53,286 nt of DNA, from contig NZ_JACOPP010000021.1 of the NCBI RefSeq assembly GCF_014287895.1, positions 1-53,286 on the forward strand, in the 5' to 3' direction. The stretch is from Lawsonibacter hominis (GTDB lineage Bacteria; Bacillota; Clostridia; Oscillospirales; Oscillospiraceae). This document shows positions 1-8,658 of the stretch, piece by piece. Below the pieces are notes generated by a model that ran no database searches, was not told the DNA's origin, and worked only from the letters and a program-made list of their open reading frames with translations. The position numbers and the translations under genes were made by a program. Within the stretch, counting starts at the first letter, position 1. Each line of letters opens with the position of its first letter.

Positions 1-44
1 AGCTTGACTGCTTCCTCTTTGAATTCCTTATCATATTTGCGCAT
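1..44 (-). CDS. IS3-family transposase OrfA, N-terminal fragment cut by window edge
   Basis: The reverse strand from position 44 reads MRKYDKEFKEEAVKL and runs off the window. This is the characteristic N-terminus of the small helix-turn-helix OrfA protein of IS3/IS911-type elements, which binds the element's terminal repeats. An AGGAAGG ribosome-binding site at about 53-59 (reverse strand) is 8 bases from the ATG. Only about 15 residues are visible, so the exact IS group and whether the element is intact cannot be judged. The transposase-fragment reading rests on the recognisable N-terminal sequence only. Confidence 0.6.
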   Translation of the reverse strand, partial: MRKYDKEFKEEAVK

Positions 45-194
45 CGTAAACACCTTCCTGTATTTCTTATTCTATCACTTTTGGGTGTTTACTCTCTGCA
101 CTTCTATGATATCCCTCCAGAGATTCCTGCACGGTTGCACCCCTACGTCCATCACTTCAATCATGGGCGACCGATGCCGCCCAGCACATAAGAA

Positions 195-221
195 CCCAGT
201 TCAGTACAGGACTGAACTGGG
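195..221. repeat. Perfect inverted repeat upstream of the transposase start
   Basis: CCCAGTTCAGT (195-205) and ACTGAACTGGG (211-221) form a perfect 11-bp stem with a 5-base loop. It lies in the leader of the leftward transposase fragment and may be a leader hairpin that limits read-through into the transposase. The rest of 45-437 shows no convincing gene. An imperfect GACCG...CGGTC hairpin near 383-420 could end the leftward acyl-CoA operon. Confidence 0.6.
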
Positions 222-437
222 CCTTAAAATCATGTTGTTTTTAGTTGTTGCCTATTTTTATTTGATACTGGCGGCTGTGACTTATGTCCAAACGTTCTCC
301 CTTTAGATGCTGTCCGAAATCGAGTTATATCGAGCACGATCAACCACCTTCGCGGGAGTTAGACATTACTCTATAGGGACAAGACCGGATCACCCATAGA
401 ATAGGTGCCAGATTCGGTCCTGCAAGTGACTATACTC

Positions 438-1565
438 TTATTTCAGCATAGCCCCAGCGATGACGGAACGCTGAATCTGGTTGGTTCCCTCATATATTTG
501 GAAGATTTTTGCGTCGCGCATCAGCTTTTCCACCGGGTACTCCCGGCTATAGCCGTACCCACCGAATATCTGCACCGCGTCCGTAGTGACCTTCATAGCA
601 CAGTCACCGGCGTAGGCCTTGGCGGCAGAGGCGGCTATCTGGAAATTTTCCCCTGCATCACACAGACGGGCGGCATACAGCATCAGCTGCCGGGCGCTTT
701 CCTCGGCAATCTTCATATCTGCCAGCATGAACTGGATGCCCTGGTTGGCCGCGATAGGTTTACCAAAAGTAACCCGGGTCTTAGCGTAATCGGCAGCCAG
801 CTCAATGGCGTGGCGCATGATGCCCACCGCGCCGGCGGCACAGTTGACCCGGCCTCGCTCCAGCACCTTCATGGCTGTGATAAAGCCGCGGCCCTCCTGA
901 CCCAGCAGGTTCTTGGACGGAATCCGTACATCCTCAAAGATCACGTCCGTGGTGTTGGACAAGCGTATGCCGAATTTGTCCTCTTCCTTGCCGCTCTTCA
1001 CACCCCTGGATCGCTCCACGATGAAGGCAGACAGTCCCTTGACGCCCTTGCTTTTATCGGTCACAGCAATGACAACGAAGATGTCGGCAATGCCGCCGTT
1101 GGTGATAAAGCACTTGGTACCGTTCAAAATGTAGTCGTCACCGTCCCGTACAGCCGTGGTGCGCACGGCGGCGGCGTCGGAACCAGCCTGGGGCTCTGTG
1201 AGGCAGAAGGCTCCCAGGTGCCCTTGGGCAATGAAGTCGCCGAAGTACTGCTTCTGCTCTTCGCTTCCCGCGTTCATCACTGCCTTGACCGCTAGATCTG
1301 ATGCTCCGAAGGTAGTGCTGAAGCCCGCCTCATAGGAGGAAAGTTCCTCCTGCACGATGCAGTAGTCTTCATAGCTCAGTCCAATGCCGCCGTACGCCTC
1401 GGGGAGTTCCAGCAGATGCAGGCCTATCTCGAAGCCCTTGCGAACCGCTTCCATGGGCACCTCGCCTTTGCGATCGTACTCCGCCATAATGGGTACAACT
1501 TCTTTTTTCATGAAGTCGGCCACCATGCTCTTCAGGCTCAGTTGATTTTCTGTGTACAAACTCAT
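438..1565 (-). CDS. Acyl-CoA dehydrogenase (short-chain type)
   Basis: This 375-residue protein has the usual length and architecture of short-chain acyl-CoA dehydrogenases: an alpha-helical N-domain, a beta-domain with CLTEPQAGSDAA and CFITNGGIAD flavin/substrate motifs, and a C-domain ending in FGGYGYSREYPVEKLMRDAK and IYEGTNQIQR. The glutamate of YEGT is the expected catalytic base. It oxidises (or, with ETF, reduces) the alpha-beta bond of an acyl-CoA and passes electrons to ETF, whose genes lie at 15540-17377. It is the last gene of the leftward fadN-thiolase-dehydrogenase operon. A GGGAGGT site precedes the ATG. Chain length and acyl group specificity cannot be told from sequence alone; Bcd-like butyryl-CoA dehydrogenase activity is possible. 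Confidence 0.95.
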   Translation of the reverse strand: MSLYTENQLSLKSMVADFMKKEVVPIMAEYDRKGEVPMEAVRKGFEIGLHLLELPEAYGGIGLSYEDYCIVQEELSSYEAGFSTTFGASDLAVKAVMNAGSEEQKQYFGDFIAQGHLGAFCLTEPQAGSDAAAVRTTAVRDGDDYILNGTKCFITNGGIADIFVVIAVTDKSKGVKGLSAFIVERSRGVKSGKEEDKFGIRLSNTTDVIFEDVRIPSKNLLGQEGRGFITAMKVLERGRVNCAAGAVGIMRHAIELAADYAKTRVTFGKPIAANQGIQFMLADMKIAEESARQLMLYAARLCDAGENFQIAASAAKAYAGDCAMKVTTDAVQIFGGYGYSREYPVEKLMRDAKIFQIYEGTNQIQRSVIAGAMLK

Positions 1566-1625
1566 AAATAACCTCCCGCGCCCTCAGGCGCTCCGTTTGA
1601 TGGTAGTTTGGCGTTCCGTCAGCCC

Positions 1626-2807
1626 TCAGGGCAGCCGCTCAAACACGCCTGCGGCACCCATACCGCCGCCGATACACATGCTAACCATACCGTAGCGTCC
1701 GTCACGGCGCTGCAGCTCCCGTATCACTTTAACCGTCAGCAGGGAGCCGGTGCACCCCAGTGGGTGGCCCATAGCGATGGCGCCGCCGTTAACGTTGACC
1801 TTCTTCTGATCCAATCCCAGGGTGTTAATGCAGGCGAGAGACTGGGCGGCGAATGCCTCGTTAAGTTCGATGATATCCATATCCTCCTGGCGGAGCCCGG
1901 CGATCTTCAGCGCTTTGGGGATGGCTGCAATGGGGCCGATCCCCATCAGCTCAGAGGGCACCCCCGCTACGGCGAAGCTGATAAATTTCGCAATGGGCCT
2001 TACCCCCAGCTCCGCAGCTTTCTCTCCAGACATGAGTATAACAAAAGCCGCACCGTCGCTGGTCTGAGAGGAGTTGCCGGGAGTCACGGTTCCGCCCAGC
2101 TTAAACACGGTGTGCAGTTTGCCCAAACTCTCCATCGTGGTCTGAGGACGGATACCCTCGTCCTCCGCCACGGTTCGCAGCCCCATACGGGTGTGCCCTG
2201 TCTCGTCTACATAAGTGGTGACCGCCTCTACAGGAATAATTTCCTGGGCAAATTTCCCTTCCGTCCGGGCGGCGTTGGCCCGTCGGTGGGACTCCATGGA
2301 AAATTCATCCTGCATCCGGCGGGTCACACCGTACTGTTCCGCTACATTTTCGGCAGTGATGCCCATAGCAGTGTAAGCGTCCGGCTGAGACTGGATCAGA
2401 TCCGGATTGGGGGCAACGATGTTGCCGCCCATGGGAATAGTGCTCATCAGCTCGATGCCGCCGGCAATTATCACCTCGGCCTGTCCCGCCATGATGGCAT
2501 TGGCAGCGGTGGCAATGGTTTGCAGACCGGAAGAGCAAAATCGGTTTACGGTCTGGCCAGGGATATCCACCCCGGGGATAGCCTTGGATATCACGATCTT
2601 CGCCAGGTTCATGCCCTGCTCCGCTTCTGGGAAAGCGCAGCCCACGATCACGTCATCAATATGCCGGGCATCCAACTGCGGGACCTGCTTCAGTACGCCG
2701 GAGAGCACCTGTGCGCCTATATCCTCGGGGCGGGAGAGGCGGAACACGCCCTTGGGGGCCTTGCCGATGGCTGAGCGGCCCAGGGCCACGATTACTGCAT
2801 CTTTCAT
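1626..2807 (-). CDS. fadA: Acetyl-CoA acyltransferase (thiolase)
   Basis: This 393-residue protein is a complete type II thiolase. The nucleophilic cysteine is in NRFCSSGLQTIA (about residue 90). The distal catalytic motifs are GGAIAMGHPLGCTG (His) and MCIGGGMGAAG (Cys). It cleaves 3-ketoacyl-CoA to acetyl-CoA plus a shortened acyl-CoA, or condenses two acetyl-CoA in reverse. It sits 13 bp downstream of the 3-hydroxyacyl-CoA dehydrogenase/hydratase fusion and about 60 bp upstream of the acyl-CoA dehydrogenase. This is the fadN-fadA-fadE order known from Bacillus, which supports a degradative role. The symbol follows that synteny; thlA/atoB-like acetoacetyl-CoA specificity cannot be excluded. 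Confidence 0.93.
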   Translation of the reverse strand: MKDAVIVALGRSAIGKAPKGVFRLSRPEDIGAQVLSGVLKQVPQLDARHIDDVIVGCAFPEAEQGMNLAKIVISKAIPGVDIPGQTVNRFCSSGLQTIATAANAIMAGQAEVIIAGGIELMSTIPMGGNIVAPNPDLIQSQPDAYTAMGITAENVAEQYGVTRRMQDEFSMESHRRANAARTEGKFAQEIIPVEAVTTYVDETGHTRMGLRTVAEDEGIRPQTTMESLGKLHTVFKLGGTVTPGNSSQTSDGAAFVILMSGEKAAELGVRPIAKFISFAVAGVPSELMGIGPIAAIPKALKIAGLRQEDMDIIELNEAFAAQSLACINTLGLDQKKVNVNGGAIAMGHPLGCTGSLLTVKVIRELQRRDGRYGMVSMCIGGGMGAAGVFERLP

Positions 2808-2820
2808 TTCACGTACCCCC

Positions 2821-5196
2821 TTAATTCCTGAGCGGTTTGCCGGTGGTCAGGATGGCCCGGACCCGCTCCAGCGCCTGCTTGGTCACGATCAACTTAGCAT
2901 TGCCCTCGGCTTCCAGATCCAGCAACTCTCTCTCGCTTACCAGAGTACCCTTGGGAACGTCACCGCCGGTAACCACCCTCGCCAGAGCAGAGAGCACCTC
3001 CACATCGTAATCGCTGATCATGTTGCCCTTGCGCATGGTAGAAATCATATAATCCAATGCGGCCCTTCCGCTGATGCCGGTAACCTTGACGGGCTTGGGG
3101 GCCGTCTGGTGGAAGCCGTCCACGCTCATGCGCAAAGCCTCCTTCTTAGCCTCTTCTACCAGCTGATCGCGGTTCATCACGATGCGGTCGGAGTCCCGCA
3201 GGAAACACATATGTCGTGCGTCAAAGGCGTTTTTGGACACTGTGGCGGTGGCAATGGTCTTCCACACCTTCTGAACCACGGGATTCAGGTCTGGGAAACC
3301 GAAAGGCTTCACCTTCTCCATGCAACGGTAGAGATATTCCTTTACACCGCCGCCGCCAGGGATGATGCCTACCCCGACTTCTACCAGCCCCATATAGCTC
3401 TCGGCATGGGCCACTACCCGGGAGCAGTGGAGGGCAAACTCCAGGCCGCCGCCCAATACCTTGCCCGCCACTGCGGCAATCACGGGCTTTTGAGCGTATT
3501 TGAGCCGCAGGCTCACCTTGTGGAACCTTCTGGGGGACTCCTTCAGTGCCTCATAGTTGCCCGCCTCGGCGTTCTTGAGAAATTGGGTCAGGTCCGCTCC
3601 CGTGAGGAAGTTCGTTCCCGCATTGGCCAGCACCAAGGCACGATACGCCGGGGTCTGTTCCACCAGGTCCAGCGCGTCCAGCAGATGCTCCATAAAGGAC
3701 TCGTTGATGGCATTTCCCTTGGTCCTTATCTCCAGGCAGAGCACCCCGTCGTCTAGGTCCAGCAGGGCGGAGTCGCCGTACTCCTTCACTGTGGGATACT
3801 GAGCGGAGAGCCGCCGGTCCAGCGGGTCGATATTGTAGAAGGATGTCTCTCCCCGTCCGAGGCGTTCCTCAATCCACCGGGGGATGGCAGCGCCCTCGTC
3901 CCGCATCCGCTGTACCGAGCGCTCCACACCGATGACATCCCAGGTCTCGAAGGGACCCAACTCCCAGTTGTAACCCCACTTCATGGCTTTGTCGATGTCC
4001 TGATAGTTCCATGCGATTTCCTCGGCCTTTTCCGCGCTATAAAGCAGAAAGCCTTTGGTACTCTCCCAAGTGAACCGTCCTGCGTCGCTGTCATCCCAGA
4101 GAAGCTTGTTCAGCCGTTCCCGAGTATTCCGGCCCTTGAGGGCCTCCTCCACAATGGGGATCTTCACGCCCTTCTTGGGCACATACTCCTTCCGTTCCGG
4201 ATCCCACACCAGCTTGACCTTTTTTCCGCTTGGGTCGGATGCCTTCATGTAGAAGCCGCCCTTGGTCTTGTTTCCCAGTTGACGGTTTTGGTACATCTCA
4301 TGGATAAATTGGGGAAGCTCAAAGGCACTCGCTTCCTCGGTATTGCCGGCCTCCAGCAGCTTTTCCCGGACGTTCCCCGCCACATGATAGAGGATGTCCA
4401 AACCCACCATATCTGTGGTGCCAAAGCTGGCGCTACGGGGACGCCCTACCACCGGGCCAGTTAGATAGTCCACGGTCTCGACGTCATAGCCGTACTTGAG
4501 CATGAGCTGGAAGGTCTGTACGCTCTTATATACGCCGATGCGGTTGCCGATGAAGTTGGGTGTGTCCTTGGCCACCACCACGCCCTTGCCCAGCACCCGC
4601 TCGCCAAACTCCTTCATAAAAGCCATGCGGTCCGGACAGGTCTCCTGGCCGGGGATCAGTTCCAGTAGGTGCATATACCGGGGTGGATTAAAGAAATGGG
4701 TACCCAGGAACTGCTTGCGCATCTCCCGGGGCAGTCCCTGAGCGATGCCGGTGATAGAGACACCCGAGGTATTGCTGCTGATGAACGCGCCAGGCTTGAG
4801 ATAGGTACGTATCTTCTCCAGCAGGTCTTGCTTGGCCTTCAGATCCTCGATGATGACCTCCACCACCCAATCACAGTCCCTCAGAAGTTCCAAGTCGTCC
4901 TCCAAGTTGCCCACCGTAATCAGAGTTGCGTGCTCCGGGTCATAGATGGTGCCCCGCTTGGGGTCGCATACCCGTTCCTTGCCGCCTTGGGCAAAGCGGT
5001 CGCGGAATGTGCGGCTTTTGGTATCCACTCCCTTGATCACGTCCTCCTCGGTCAGCTTTGGGGGAACGATGTCTAAAAGGATGACGGGAATACCGGCGTC
5101 TGCGACCAAGGCCGCGATACCCGCACCCATGGTGCCGGCTCCGATTACGGCCGCCTTTTGGATGCTGAAGGACGTTGTTTTATTGATGCAGTCCAT
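2821..5196 (-). CDS. fadN: Fused 3-hydroxyacyl-CoA dehydrogenase / enoyl-CoA hydratase (FadN-type)
   Basis: The protein has 791 residues, the length of Bacillus FadN. An N-terminal Rossmann domain starts with AAVIGAGTMGAGIAALVADA (GxGxxG, NAD binding). Two dehydrogenase C-domains follow, with a crotonase domain in the last 300 residues (NFLTGADLTQF, VLGGGLEFAL, GLVEVGVGIIPGGGG with a catalytic-type Glu). The dehydrogenase precedes the hydratase, opposite to enteric FadB. It should hydrate trans-2-enoyl-CoA and oxidise the resulting L-3-hydroxyacyl-CoA. The start at 5196 is chosen because AAAGGAG lies 9 bases upstream; the in-frame GTG at 5205 would sit on that site. It is first in its operon, about 105 bases downstream of a sigma-54 promoter at 5301-5318. 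Confidence 0.95.
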   Translation of the reverse strand: MDCINKTTSFSIQKAAVIGAGTMGAGIAALVADAGIPVILLDIVPPKLTEEDVIKGVDTKSRTFRDRFAQGGKERVCDPKRGTIYDPEHATLITVGNLEDDLELLRDCDWVVEVIIEDLKAKQDLLEKIRTYLKPGAFISSNTSGVSITGIAQGLPREMRKQFLGTHFFNPPRYMHLLELIPGQETCPDRMAFMKEFGERVLGKGVVVAKDTPNFIGNRIGVYKSVQTFQLMLKYGYDVETVDYLTGPVVGRPRSASFGTTDMVGLDILYHVAGNVREKLLEAGNTEEASAFELPQFIHEMYQNRQLGNKTKGGFYMKASDPSGKKVKLVWDPERKEYVPKKGVKIPIVEEALKGRNTRERLNKLLWDDSDAGRFTWESTKGFLLYSAEKAEEIAWNYQDIDKAMKWGYNWELGPFETWDVIGVERSVQRMRDEGAAIPRWIEERLGRGETSFYNIDPLDRRLSAQYPTVKEYGDSALLDLDDGVLCLEIRTKGNAINESFMEHLLDALDLVEQTPAYRALVLANAGTNFLTGADLTQFLKNAEAGNYEALKESPRRFHKVSLRLKYAQKPVIAAVAGKVLGGGLEFALHCSRVVAHAESYMGLVEVGVGIIPGGGGVKEYLYRCMEKVKPFGFPDLNPVVQKVWKTIATATVSKNAFDARHMCFLRDSDRIVMNRDQLVEEAKKEALRMSVDGFHQTAPKPVKVTGISGRAALDYMISTMRKGNMISDYDVEVLSALARVVTGGDVPKGTLVSERELLDLEAEGNAKLIVTKQALERVRAILTTGKPLRN

Positions 5197-5300
5197 CCTG
5201 TTCACTCCTTTGCAAGTTTAAACGACTCCTTAGAGATACGATTCCGATGTAAGGCAGAACCGGTGTGCTGAGGTTGAAAGGGACTCCTGGCACAGAAAAT

Positions 5301-5318
5301 ATGCAAACGGCATGCCAA
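5301..5318 (-). promoter_or_regulatory. Sigma-54 (-24/-12) promoter for the fadN operon
   Basis: The reverse strand reads TTGGCATGCCGTTTGCAT, matching the RpoN consensus TGGCACG-N4-TTGCA with one difference. The invariant GG (5316-5315) and GC (5304-5303) are separated by exactly 10 bases. It points at fadN and lies within 200 bp of the gene for a GAFTGA-type sigma-54 activator. No convincing sigma-A promoter was seen between it and fadN. Confidence 0.85.
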
Positions 5319-5420
5319 TTTTCAGACGGCCAGCCATTTTCCGTATACTGTGCTCTGCCGGCAGATCCGCTTCCGCCCCTGTCCAAAACTTATGAAAAAA
5401 TTGGATAAACCTGTTATGCC

Positions 5421-5449
5421 TTGTATATGGGAAGTTGGCGTGTTACAAT
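5421..5449 (+). promoter_or_regulatory. Sigma-A promoter of the NtrC-type regulator gene
   Basis: TTGTAT (5421-5426), a 17-base spacer and TACAAT (5444-5449) with an upstream TG (5441-5442, extended -10) lie about 50 bases before the regulator start codon. The regulator therefore appears to be made by the housekeeping polymerase, while its targets use sigma-54. Confidence 0.7.
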
Positions 5450-5499
5450 AACTATACTTGGCGCAAAACAAACACAAAGAGGGGGGAGATAGGCGCTTT

Positions 5500-6831
5500 A
5501 TGAGACCTCGGATACTGATTGCGGATGACGAACCAACAATTCGCAAGCTGTTGAAATTAGAATTTGAACGTGCCGCCTTTCTGGTAGATCTGGCGAACGA
5601 CGGAAATATGGCCCTCACCCTACTGCAGAATGTACGGTATGATGCTGCCGTGCTGGATATCAGCATGCCGGTCTGTGATGGCCTGCAGGTGCTTCGGGCC
5701 ATCCGTCAGCAGGGCCTACCCATGATTGTCGTTATGATGACTGCCTACGGCTCCATCGACGGGGCGGTGACCGCCATGAAGATGCAGGCTGACGACTATA
5801 TCACCAAGCCCTTTGATCCTCCCGATCTGGTGGAAAAGGTGGAGCAAATCCGAAGGGTCCGCCAACGGATGGCTCAGCTGGGGCGTCCCCACGCTGTCCA
5901 GACGCCCACGCTGATTGGGAAAAGCGCCGCCATAGTGCAGATCCGTACCACTGTGGAGAAGATACGCAACCGCAACACCACCGTACTTATCACGGGAGAG
6001 AGCGGCACCGGCAAGGGTGTGGTGGCCAAATACCTCCATCTGACCTCGGACCGCCGCAGTCTGCCCTTCACCCACATCGACTGCGCCTCTCTCCCCCATA
6101 ATTTGATTGAGAGCGAGCTGTTCGGCTACGAAAAAGGGGCGTTTACCGGCGCAACCGCCCAGAAGAAGGGCAAATTAGAGCTTGCGGGGCAGGGCACCCT
6201 CTTTCTGGATGAGATCGGCACTCTCTCGCCCGAGCTCCAGGCCAAGCTGCTGGTGGCACTTCAGGAGCGGCGCTTTACCCGCTTGGGCGGTACCCAGGAT
6301 ATCCCCATCGAGGCCCGAATCGTGGCCGCCACCAATGAAAATCTAGAGCAGTCGGTGGCCGACGGCACCTTCCGGGCGGACCTCTACTACCGCCTGAGCA
6401 TCGTGTGTATCGAGTGTCCGCCCCTGCGCAACCACCGGGAGGACATCCCCGAGTTGGCGCGCACCTTCATCCGCTCCCACATGGAAAAAACGGGGGTCGC
6501 CCTTGAGAGGGTGGACGACGATATCTTCGATGTGCTGATGGCCTATGACTGGCCGGGTAATGTGCGGGAGCTGGAAAACACGCTGGAGAGCGCCGTGGTT
6601 CTGTCCGACGGGCGCCACCTCCACGCCTCGGACCTGCCGAAAAAGATTACCTCCTGCGCCGGGGGACATAGCGCCTGCGCCTCCCCCCTCTCTCTGGAAA
6701 ATCAGGAGATTATGGCCATTCTGGCCGCCCTGGAAAAGCACGGAGGCCACCGGGAGCATACCGCCCAGGAGTTGGGCATCTCCCGTCGGTCTCTGCAGTA
6801 CAAGCTGGCGAAATACCACCTGAACAAATGA
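5500..6831 (+). CDS. Sigma-54-dependent NtrC/AtoC-family response regulator
   Basis: The protein has 443 residues in the canonical three-domain order. Receiver: IADDEPT near the N-terminus, phospho-acceptor Asp about residue 53 in AVLDISMP, and the conserved Lys in DDYITKPFD. AAA+ domain: Walker A GESGTGKG, GAFTGA loop for sigma-54 contact, Walker B GTLFLDEIG, arginine-rich sensor region and YDWPGNVRELENTLES. C-terminal Fis-type helix-turn-helix ending in ELGISRRSLQYKLAKY. The start at 5500 is set by AGAGGGGGGAG 11 bases upstream. It lies between two divergent sigma-54 promoters and should activate both catabolic arms. Its likely kinase partner is the soluble histidine kinase at 10863-12353. 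The closest functional parallel known to me is AtoC. Confidence 0.95.
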   Translation: MRPRILIADDEPTIRKLLKLEFERAAFLVDLANDGNMALTLLQNVRYDAAVLDISMPVCDGLQVLRAIRQQGLPMIVVMMTAYGSIDGAVTAMKMQADDYITKPFDPPDLVEKVEQIRRVRQRMAQLGRPHAVQTPTLIGKSAAIVQIRTTVEKIRNRNTTVLITGESGTGKGVVAKYLHLTSDRRSLPFTHIDCASLPHNLIESELFGYEKGAFTGATAQKKGKLELAGQGTLFLDEIGTLSPELQAKLLVALQERRFTRLGGTQDIPIEARIVAATNENLEQSVADGTFRADLYYRLSIVCIECPPLRNHREDIPELARTFIRSHMEKTGVALERVDDDIFDVLMAYDWPGNVRELENTLESAVVLSDGRHLHASDLPKKITSCAGGHSACASPLSLENQEIMAILAALEKHGGHREHTAQELGISRRSLQYKLAKYHLNK

Positions 6832-6847
6832 CTTTATCAATAGAATT

Positions 6848-6886
6848 ACGGCTCCGCAGACCACAAAGTGGTCCGCGGAGCCGTTT
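6848..6886 (+). terminator. Intrinsic terminator after the response regulator
   Basis: ACGGCTCCGC and GCGGAGCCGT pair around an inner GACCAC/GTGGTC stem, followed by TTT. It lies 17 bases after the regulator stop and isolates that gene from the sigma-54 unit downstream. Confidence 0.8.
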
Positions 6887-6922
6887 CCAATCCTGCGCTT
6901 TTCTACCGACAACCCCATACGT

Positions 6923-6973
6923 TTGTGCAAAATATGCCGTTTCTATTGCTCCACATGTACCAAAATTGCACAA
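6923..6973. promoter_or_regulatory. Candidate upstream activator sites (TTGTGCAA / TTGCACAA pair)
   Basis: TTGTGCAA at 6923-6930 and its reverse complement TTGCACAA at 6966-6973 are centred 43 bp apart, about four helical turns. They sit 75-125 bp upstream of the -24/-12 promoter at 7046-7062, a usual place for NtrC-family enhancers. The reading as binding sites for the regulator at 5500-6831 is inference. No gene is seen in 6887-7228. Confidence 0.4.
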
Positions 6974-7045
6974 CCTTAGCGGCACGCTTTCCCGCGCGAT
7001 ACCGGCACCGGCTCCATTTTTCGACAAAAGCGCCCTTTCGCAGGT

Positions 7046-7062
7046 TTGGCATCGGATTTGCT
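7046..7062 (+). promoter_or_regulatory. Sigma-54 (-24/-12) promoter for the permease/CoA-transferase unit
   Basis: The sequence TTGGCATCGGATTTGCT has GG at 7048-7049 and GC at 7060-7061 with exactly 10 bases between. It matches TGGCAC-N5-TTGCW at most positions. It lies about 165 bp before the APC permease start, giving a long leader. Confidence 0.8.
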
Positions 7063-7228
7063 TTTTTGTCTGACGTAAGGCAGTCCGGCGCATCGTTTCC
7101 CACAGAGGTACACACAGACCGGCACCGCAAGCCGGTCACCCCTGCAGAGGCAGGAAAGCGAGAGGGGACCGCATTCAGGCGGTCTAGGTACGGGCGGTGA
7201 GCCGCCCCACAGAAAGGAGCTTAATATT

Positions 7229-8638
7229 ATGTCAACACTGCAGAAATCCTTTGACTGGAAAGCGTTGTTAGCCCTCGGTCTTGGATGCGTTGTCGGCTGG
7301 TCCTGGGTCATCTACAGCGGCATGTGGGGAAGTCTGGGCGGAACCATGGGCGGCGTTCTGGCCTTCGTCATTGTAGCCATTTTATGCAGCTTCGTGGGCT
7401 TGGTCTACGCAGAGCTGTCTTCCACCTACCCCAAGGCAGGCGGCGAGGTCATCTTCAGTATCGAAGCCCTTGGGCTAGGGTGGGCCAGAGTCGCCCAATG
7501 GATGTGTCTGCTGAGCTGGGTCGGCTTGCTGGCGGTGGAGGCCATCGGCATCCCTGTCATCCTCACCACCATCGGCTTTACCGTTCCCCAGGTGGTTCCG
7601 CTGTACCAGTTTGCCGGTGAAACCGTTTATCTGTCCTACATCCTCGTCTCCATCGGTATCAACGGTATATTTGCCGTCATCAATATCCTGGGCGCTTCCA
7701 TCTCCGGCACTGTCCAGAAGTGGGCGGTCTATCTCTTGCTGGCCGCCGCCGTATTCTTCTGCGTCAGCGGCATCGCCCTCGGTGAGCCCGCCAACATGGA
7801 GCCGTTGTTCACCACACCCCAGGCCGTCTTCACCGTGTTGCTGATGCTGCCAGGCTTCATGTCCGGCTTTAATGCCATTCCCCAGGCCGCAGAGGATGGC
7901 AAGGTGCCCCATAAGATGGTGGGTCGCGTGGTCATCATTACCATTTGGGCCGCCGCTATCTTCTATCTGATGATCGTCCTGGGCCTGGGCTTTGCCGCCC
8001 CGCTGGAGGTTCGCTCTGGCGCCGGTCTGGCGGTGCTTGAAGCAGTCACCGTCCTCTTTAACGGTTCCATCGTGGCCCGCACTTTTGTGGCCATTGCCGC
8101 TCTTCTGGGTATGCTCACTACCTGGAATTCCGCCTATGTGGCTGGCAGCCGTCTGTTAGTGGGTCTGGGCCGGGCCAAATTTCTGCCCGGAATCTTCTCT
8201 GATATACATCCCAAATTTAATACTCCTTATAAGAGCATCTTATTCCTGTTCATCCTCAGCAGCCTTATGGTCTTCATGGGCGCGAACATGACCATTTTCG
8301 GCATTCTGGCGGACGCGCTGTCTCTGAACGTGGTGCTGGAGTGGGTACTGACCTCGGTATGCTTCTTGCGTCTACAAAAGATCCGTCCCGATTTGCCTCG
8401 CCCCTACCGGGTCAAGCATCCCAAACTGATTGGCTGGATCTCTCTCCTGTGCTGTCTGGCATTTACGTGCCTGTATCTCCCCTTCTCTCCCTCGGGTCTG
8501 ATGCCCATCGAATGGGGTGTTTTGGCTGTGTATGTAATCTTCGCCCTCATCATCGATCAAGTCTGGAATCGGAAGAACAAGAGTTCCCTGGAGGAACGCC
8601 GTCAACTCTTGGGTCTCAACGATATCGAAACAGAGTAA
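7229..8638 (+). CDS. APC-family amino acid/polyamine permease
   Basis: This 469-residue, strongly hydrophobic protein has about 12 predicted membrane spans and the APC-superfamily layout: an early glycine-rich helix (IYSGMWGSLGGTMGG), YAELSSTYPKAGGEVIFS in helices 2-3, and a hydrophilic C-terminal tail. APC transporters move amino acids, amines or related small organic ions across the cytoplasmic membrane. AAAGGAG precedes the ATG. It is the first gene of the sigma-54 unit and is followed after 20 bp by a CoA-transferase, so it probably imports the acid that the transferase activates. The ligand cannot be assigned; an amino or N-containing acid fits the family best. Confidence 0.9.
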   Translation: MSTLQKSFDWKALLALGLGCVVGWSWVIYSGMWGSLGGTMGGVLAFVIVAILCSFVGLVYAELSSTYPKAGGEVIFSIEALGLGWARVAQWMCLLSWVGLLAVEAIGIPVILTTIGFTVPQVVPLYQFAGETVYLSYILVSIGINGIFAVINILGASISGTVQKWAVYLLLAAAVFFCVSGIALGEPANMEPLFTTPQAVFTVLLMLPGFMSGFNAIPQAAEDGKVPHKMVGRVVIITIWAAAIFYLMIVLGLGFAAPLEVRSGAGLAVLEAVTVLFNGSIVARTFVAIAALLGMLTTWNSAYVAGSRLLVGLGRAKFLPGIFSDIHPKFNTPYKSILFLFILSSLMVFMGANMTIFGILADALSLNVVLEWVLTSVCFLRLQKIRPDLPRPYRVKHPKLIGWISLLCCLAFTCLYLPFSPSGLMPIEWGVLAVYVIFALIIDQVWNRKNKSSLEERRQLLGLNDIETE

Positions 8639-8658
8639 TGACAAAGGGAGGTAAAAAA

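Noticed and set aside
4..306. Open frame of 100 residues on the plus strand at the left edge
   Set aside because: It runs antisense through the transposase start and its leader hairpin, has no ribosome-binding site and gives an unremarkable hydrophobic sequence.
405..1295. Long plus-strand frame opposite the acyl-CoA dehydrogenase
   Set aside because: Antisense to a complete, motif-bearing gene; a by-product of GC-rich codon use.
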